Below, piece after piece: positions 58,438 through 64,000 of a stretch of 64,000 nucleotides of DNA. This DNA comes from Chaetomium olivaceum. Taxonomy: Eukaryota; Ascomycota; Sordariomycetes; Sordariales; Chaetomiaceae. Made by a program: the position numbers and the translations under genes. How positions within the stretch are numbered: position 1 is the stretch's first letter; the number at the start of each line of letters is the position of its first letter. The stretch lies in assembly GCA_039881045.1 (NCBI GenBank), contig JAYWVB010000009.1, forward strand, positions 124,001 to 188,000, written 5' to 3'. The notes under the pieces are model-generated. The model was not told the DNA's origin and searched no databases. It saw nothing but the letters and a program-made list of their open reading frames with translations.

Positions 58438-58727
58438 ATGCAGACTCCCGCTTCCAGTCCATCACAGCGCGCTTCTCGCCGCACAACATCCGGACTTCGT
58501 TCCGTCGGTCCATGTCGTCGTCTTCGACGTCCTCGCGGGCCAGCAGCACCGACCGGGCCTCCTTCGCCTCGCAGGACAGTTCGCCCGTCAGCACCATCAA
58601 CAGCATCGTCTTCCGCCAGAAGACGGGCCTCGAATCTCATGACGAGGCCGAGCGCCCGCCGCACATCCTCGAGCCGAGGCCTGCTGCCACGTTCTGCAGC
58701 CTCGAGGAGCGCATGATGTCTTTCTAA
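58438..58727 (+). CDS. Small basic/Ser-rich protein of about 96 aa (one frame break)
   Basis: The ATG at 58438 opens MQTP. The downstream frame, starting at RFQSITARFSPHNIRTSF, runs to the stop at 58727. They join if the C-run 58447-58449 is one base longer, giving 96 aa. The N-terminal third is Arg/Phe-rich, the middle is a Ser/Thr run (SMSSSSTSSRASSTDRASF), and the end (KTGLESHDEAERPPHILEPR, then FCSLEERMMSF) looks conserved and folded. A shorter reading starting at the internal ATG 58512 (71 aa) needs no correction. No family is recognised. Gene status rests on the protein-like composition and the clean join. Confidence 0.55.
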
Positions 58728-60581
58728 GCCTGAGTACCGGGTCTTGGTGCCGGGTGCCGGGTGTTTCTTGGCTGTTGGTTTTCTGAACGGGAGCCAACGG
58801 GTATTTTTCTTTCAATTGCCACTTTTTATACGACATAATGCTGCCTTTATGGAATGGGTCAGGAGTGATGGTCACGGCTACGGTGGGATAGTGCGTTCGG
58901 TCTTTCTTTTGGGAAAAAATGGCGTTATATGCCCCGACTTTCGGGTTGAGACATCGGGGTCATACGCAGTAATGAATGCTGTTGTTTTCATTACCCATCT
59001 GCATTTTATAGGGATACCTAGCTAGCTGAATCGACACTTGTCCCGGCTGAACCAGTTTCTTATGCCCTTTTCTAATTTTGGGACATTCCTTTTGCGATAG
59101 TACAATGCAGGAATAGATGCCGCTCACACATGCACACATGCAGGTGGCATGCAGATGCGAGATGCAGGAACCATCCTTCTGCGAGGGTTCTCGGTGTCAC
59201 AAGCTTTGCTGTCAACTGCCAAAGTTCATGAAGCTGCAGGGGTAACATCGGATCGGGGGCTGATTGGTTGGTGGAAGCCGCCCCATCTCGGACCAGAAGC
59301 CTTGCAACGACATCCGACTCCCCAACTCGGAGTGCTTAGCCAACTAGCAACATCCGGTCGAGAACCTTTCGGAAGAGACCGAAGGTCAGGTCCCCTCCCA
59401 ACTAAGCTCACCGTACTTGACCGTAATTCGTGGGGTCGTGGGGTAAGCAGCCCCTCGTGCGAACTGTTGAGAGCTCTGTCGACGTGGCAGAACAGCGCGG
59501 TCTGCCAAGCCACGTCACGCCTCGCCTCAGGATTTGATGTGGTTGGGAAAGGACATGGGTTGCCAAAATAGACAGCCTCTCTCATGGAAGGACAGCACCA
59601 CCCAGCCAGCCAGCTTCGCCTCGGCTCCATTTTGACCTGCCACACGGAGCACGAGGCATCTGATGGCGTGGGTCGGGCAGCAAACTTGCCTGAACCACTG
59701 AATTAGGCCTGTCATGGACGCACCGTGGCACTTGACGACGCGTGTCGTCTCCCAACTCTTGAATTGATAATGAAGCTGGCTTCTTCTTCGTTTGAGACTT
59801 GAGGCTATCCTATCTAGGCGACGATTATCTTTGACAAACTTAATCTGTCAACTCCCGTTTACTTGGTACTTTGCGCTCTTGTAGCCCAAAGTCAACAACA
59901 CCATGGATCTCAGCGCCAGTATCGACAACTTCGCCGTCGACGGTGAGAACTGGAGACACATCATAGGTGGAATGAGCATGTCGATTTGGCCATCGCGAAC
60001 CTCTACACAAGATCGCCATCGCCGCAGTGCCCGCCGAGCGCTCAAGATGAAAACGAAACTCAGCACCGGCCGAATCGAGCGCCCGCCGCAAAAAACGCGG
60101 GTTTCTGGGAATCGATATGACGAAGGTGAGATACCTTGAGAGTGTTTAGTCATAAGAAGGAGAAGGGTGTCACTGTTCATGTAACACCACACCTGCCTGG
60201 CGGTTTATTCACCTTGTTCTGTGTGTACCGGTGCGATGACTTACACCGGGTTGTTTGTTTCCGTCCAAACACTCCCATGGTATTGCTTGTTCAGTAAACA
60301 GCACGCCACACACAGAAACTTACAAAGTTGCAAAAAAGGTTGCAAAATGGGCAGCGATACTTTTCTACTACCCTCCGCCCCCCTTCAATGTACGACTTCT
60401 CGCTCGCTTTCTTGACCACGAGCATTCTCACCCACCGATCCAGTGATTTTTACTTCTTCGTTACCATTGTCAGCTGCCGATTTTCTTATCATCATTCAGG
60501 GGAATCTGTAAAAATAAAAAGAGAGAAACAAGTCGCTGACAATTGATTAAAACAGCATTTACCGCCATCGTAGCGGTGGCT
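58728..60581. other. Intergenic, 1.85 kb
   Basis: No gene supported. Competing open frames on both strands at 59.84-60.19 kb have no domain and no signal; I list them as unresolved rather than as genes. Confidence 0.45.
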
Positions 60582-61214
60582 ATGCTTGCCTACGTACCTT
60601 TCCGCCAGCCGCTCGCCGCTCTTGACGGTCGGTTCGCCAAGTACGTCTTACTACCGGCTCGCCGGACAGAGGTGGACGACGAAGTGGTCCAGATGGGCCC
60701 CCGGCCCTTGTTTCCTATTGAGAGTCGACTGCCGAGTGATCGGGAAGACCCTTGCTTATTCCGAACACGGTTGATCGAGCCCATGGCCGATTCGGAAGCC
60801 GACATCACGTTCGGGAGCACCGACATGCTCAACTGCGACGATCTCAACTTTGACGACACCCAATGCATCTCGGTTGGTCGATCAACAAGGAGATTCAGGG
60901 CCATTCCCGGAGCACCAACTCCGCAGAGATACCATCACGCGCAGGTCAGCGAAGACCACAACGAGCAGAACTACACCGACAACACCAACACCACGAACAA
61001 CATGGAAGCCATGAACATGCCCTTCTGGAACCTCCCCAGGCGACAAAAGCGGCACAGCCTCCGCGCAGGGGACACCATCCCCGACGACATGTCCATCATC
61101 TCGGATGCCTCGCTCATCCCGACCTACTACCCGAGCGATCATGAAACAGCAACAGAAACAATCGCCGCAGCGGCACCATCACCGCGCCCTCATCAAGCAC
61201 ATCATACGCACTAA
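60582..61214 (+). CDS. Hypothetical protein, 210 aa, start uncertain
   Basis: The frame is open from before 60543 without an ATG until 60582. An acceptor-like site (GCTGAC branch, AAACAG ending at 60555) suggests that an upstream exon may exist and the true start lies further left. The visible product begins MLAYVPFRQPLAALDGRF, then has acidic and Arg-rich segments (TRLIEPMADSEADITFG, DLNFDDTQCISVGRS). An Asn/Thr-rich stretch (YTDNTNTTNNM) and a His/Pro-rich end close it. No signal peptide, membrane helix or domain is recognised. Residue usage looks protein-like; function unknown. Confidence 0.45.
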   Translation: MLAYVPFRQPLAALDGRFAKYVLLPARRTEVDDEVVQMGPRPLFPIESRLPSDREDPCLFRTRLIEPMADSEADITFGSTDMLNCDDLNFDDTQCISVGRSTRRFRAIPGAPTPQRYHHAQVSEDHNEQNYTDNTNTTNNMEAMNMPFWNLPRRQKRHSLRAGDTIPDDMSIISDASLIPTYYPSDHETATETIAAAAPSPRPHQAHHTH

Positions 61215-63027
61215 AGCAAGGGCGGCCAAACAGACCGTGCGGGAGCTAAAACGGTCATGTCGCGATGCCGTCGGGCACGTTTTTGTCGAGCCTATGGGTC
61301 ACAGGTCCCCCAAGTGCATTGCTGTTGGGGCGGCGTGTTGAAGATCTCTGACAACCAACTGGACTCTATATACCAGGCGGATTACCCGCCGGGCACCCTT
61401 AGGTGTTGCACAATGTTGGTTCGTGGCAATAGGGCATGTTAGTCGTGGCTAGAACATGACTTGTGCTCAGTTTGTCGGGTGTTCACCCAACCTGTTCAGG
61501 GAAGAGGTGACTTCAGTCATCACGATGCCAGAACCAGCTGGGGCCAGCGGGCCGCATTCGAAATAACAGGAGGGACAGAGAAGGAATGGGAGGGGGTAAC
61601 AACAGCTTGGGTGCGCTCTCTCCGGCTACCCACCTAAACCAACCTCAAACCCAACCGGTTATCAGCACGGAACTAGGTCTCCACCACCGACAAATTACTG
61701 AAGACATACTCCAAATCGAAGGAAGCTTGGGGGGTTGGGAATACGGGGAGCGTTGGAAAGACATGACCAAACTGGATATATTACCCCGCCCCTTTCCGGT
61801 TTCGATACCTCCCCCGGCGCAGTTGGATCACATCACGTCACTCTGGCCGGGTCTCCTGAAGTTTTCTTGGTTTCCCTTACGCTGTCTTCCTTTTTATACT
61901 CTGAATTGATTTTCTGGCATGGGTGGGTGGTTCATTGGGTTCTGGTTATGGTGTTAACGGATGGGAGGCGGGGATTTTTAGGACGGTTCAAGGAAGGGAG
62001 GGGCTGTGGTGGAAGATGAACGATATGATTGCCTCACAAACTTATTATGTTCCCCGCGCCATGCCTCAAGTGAAACTCCCTGTGCTGTTGTCTGGTGAAC
62101 CGAAGACGCAATGGGCGGTGCGCGTCAAACACGCGTTGGGGGGAGGGGAATGTCACTCTGAGGCGGGGGGATGCGCTCACGTCAACCGACCCCGCAAATC
62201 AACGGCAGCGTTGTTATGACAACAAGGTTAGGGGGTATGCGCTACAAACCGCTGACCGAAGCCGCTTCCAGACACCACAAAGCGGGTGTGTTGACAGGAT
62301 AGAATATACTTCAGTGATAATGCAATGCTCCCATTCCGATGCCTAAAAACCGTCATCACCGAGGCTAAACCAACAGAGATTTATGTACACAATGATCCCA
62401 ACCAATCCCTCTCTCAGGAATGGCAGAGGCCCCTCCCAACGGCTGACTTCACCCAGCCACCTTTCGGTCTTTCCCACAAGCGTCTCCCGCAACCCCTATT
62501 ATGCAGCAATAAACCACCGGAAAACCCCAAGGCCGTCCCGCAGGAACCAAGAGGATAACCTGGTATTACAGCAATGAGAGGGCGGCATTCAAAGCCTCCA
62601 GCAAAGCCTTCGCCAAAGCAAAATTGCCCCCCTCCCCCCAGAGTAGGCCAAAAGCACATTCACCCAAACACCGTCCCGCCTGCCTGTAGCCACCGAGCGC
62701 CGTCGCCAAATAATCCGATAATCGGAAAAGGATAAAGGTGGCGGTGAAGAGAAACAAACCTAAAAACAAAAACCATAACCGACAATGCCGTGGAGAGACG
62801 CCCCTAATCCTCGACGGGAATTGTTTGTGCCGAAGATGAAGATGTCGAGAACGGAGACCCGGTCTCCCAAGCAAAGGGAGCCGGGATGCGCGTCATTAAT
62901 CTATAATCGTGAGATGTCGTCAAGGCGGCGAATCCAACCACAGCGTGGTATCCTAACAATGCACGACAGGCGTGGACGTGCGAAGTAGCACTGCGCGCTA
63001 CCGTGCGAGATGATACTGACGAGACCT
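61215..63027. other. Intergenic, 1.8 kb
   Basis: No gene supported. Contains the 3' flanks of the hypothetical protein and the cyclin gene. Open frames of about 100 codons have no domain. Confidence 0.45.
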
Positions 63028-64000
63028 CTAAGAGACCTCACTGAGGGTCAGGTGAATGTCGTCGATGCCGTAAAGGTGGGCATTCTTCTTCGACCATTGG
63101 CGGGTGAGAATTGATGCTACAGACATTGTTAGAAACATGCGTTGCTGGGAACCAAGCACAGGACATAGGACAACGTACCCTTCAAGAACTTCTTGTGAGC
63201 ATACTTCTTGAAGAAGGCTTCGTGGATGACGGGCCGTGCCATATAGTCGACCATCAACATGACGACAGGCTGAATCTCCTCCTCCGAGTACCCGGCAAAA
63301 TACTCCAATGTGTCATCCTATTAGACGGAAAGCATTAGTATGAGGTCGAGGAGTGTTAATTTGACGCTGACTTACCCATTCGCCACGATCTAGGATCAAC
63401 CGCGATAGGTACATAGCGGCGGCGGCAATATGACTGGGGCGATACGCCATTAACCGGTGGTCCAGCAAACTGATCTCCATAAGATATTTGCCGATGGTCC
63501 GGGACTGAATGTCGTAGTTATCCGCCTTGGAGATGCGCCGGAGGAAGTTCATCGGGTTGGGGTAGCTCAAGTCGTAGTTGAGAGTCGCGAGGACAAACCG
63601 CTCAGCGCTCAGGATCTCAGCCTCGGTGAAACCATCATCGGCGATGTGGCGAAAGTTGGCAATATGAGGCGAGAGTACTTCCTCATACTTGGAAGCAATG
63701 AACATGGCGGTGATACCGACGAGTTGTAGACGGTCGAGCTGGACAACCTTCTCGGAGAGAAACCGGTCGACGATGTTGACGGCGAGGAACAGTGTCTCGG
63801 GTAGCAAATGGAAACGGGTGTGGACCTCAACCAGCCAGTCGATCAGGATACCCCGTGTCTTCCACTCGAGATCATCTTGGTGCGACATGTACTGGGGGTT
63901 GGGGACCGAGTTGCACTCGAGGTCGCGAAGGTATTCGAAGATGTCGTTGGCATATTCGGCGACCATTAGCGGGTCATCGAGGTCCTCGCGGTCGAGGAAA
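63028..64000 (-). CDS. B-type (G2/mitotic) cyclin, 5' end outside the window
   Basis: Three exons seen: (64000)-63376, 63317-63179 and 63116-63028. Introns are 58 and 62 bp with donors GTAAGT and GTACGT. The gene continues beyond the window, so the N-terminus with any destruction box is missing. The cyclin N domain is complete: YANDIFEYLRDLE, WKTRGILIDWLVEVHTRFHL, LFLAVNIVDRFLS and GITAMFIASKYEEV. The cyclin C domain follows (PMNFLRRISKADNYD, MAYRPSHIAAAAMYLSR, then YSEEEIQPVVMLMVDYM from exon 2). The end is DIHLTLSEVS. These features match mitotic B cyclins such as Aspergillus nimE, the activators of Cdk1. The visible part is intact. Confidence 0.94.

Noticed and set aside
59840..60192. Competing plus- and minus-strand frames of 78-114 codons
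   Set aside because: Cannot tell strand or coding status; no recognisable motif.
61586..62019. Plus-strand frames of 94-107 codons
   Set aside because: Trp/Gly-rich composition typical of non-coding GC-rich sequence; no splice support.
1..64000. Transposons, RIP-mutated repeats, CRISPR arrays or a secondary-metabolite cluster
   Set aside because: No terminal repeats, transposase or polyketide/NRPS motifs, AT-rich RIP blocks or regularly spaced repeats were seen on reading both strands.

Overview
The window looks like nuclear DNA of a filamentous ascomycete, most likely a Sordariomycete and probably order Sordariales (inferred from gene content and protein style, not tested). Seen directly: monocistronic genes on both strands; short introns of about 49-90 bp with GTRNGT-like donors, CTRAY-like branch points and YAG acceptors; GC-rich coding sequence; long intergenic leaders. 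There are no operons, CRISPR arrays, transposons or recognisable tRNA/rRNA genes.

Layout. 0.4-2.5 kb (-): Mn-type CDF metal transporter with a 20-nt exon. 6.5-9.3 kb (+): large disordered fungal protein. 9.7-10.4 kb (-): lumazine synthase (RIB4). 11.2-13.7 kb (+): MutL homologue of the MLH2/hPMS1 type. 15.0-18.4 kb (+): TRP-like membrane protein with an ML-like ectodomain. 19.0-20.0 kb (-): Cys-rich, probably GPI-anchored protein. 20.7-21.7 kb (-): uncharacterised 311-aa protein. 23.0-24.8 kb (+): PP2A B regulatory subunit. 26.0-26.6 kb (+): RNA polymerase II subunit RPB4. 27.1-28.1 kb (-): Cys-rich single-pass membrane protein. 28.9-31.0 kb (-): PUF6; 31.3-32.1 kb (+): GIR2-like RWD protein; 32.3-33.5 kb (-): ribosomal-protein chaperone ACL4. 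34.6-35.3 kb (+): CFEM-like surface protein. 35.6-38.9 kb (-): meiotic MutS homologue MSH5. 39.4-39.8 kb (-): EMC5. 40.7-42.4 kb (-): HMG-box transcription factor. 45.4-48.1 kb (-): DDT/WHIM/PHD chromatin protein. 49.6-56.3 kb (+): four-repeat calcium channel CCH1. 58.4-58.7 kb (+): small unknown protein. 60.6-61.2 kb (+): hypothetical protein. 63.0-64.0 kb (-): B-type cyclin, cut by the window end.

The genes are mostly unrelated housekeeping and regulatory functions. Two loose themes appear: ribosome biogenesis and translation (PUF6, GIR2-like, ACL4 in 4.7 kb) and meiosis/mating/DNA repair (MLH2, MSH5, HMG factor). I see no biosynthetic cluster or defence system.

The strongest non-routine signal is about thirteen single-base frame breaks in eight genes. 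Most lie at or beside short homopolymers, and each is repaired on paper by adding or removing one base. They affect MLH2, the TRP-like protein, CCH1, MSH5, EMC5, the HMG factor and two small genes, while a dozen other genes are intact. Draft-assembly indels are the simplest explanation. All gene models were spliced by eye; no alignment or database search was possible.
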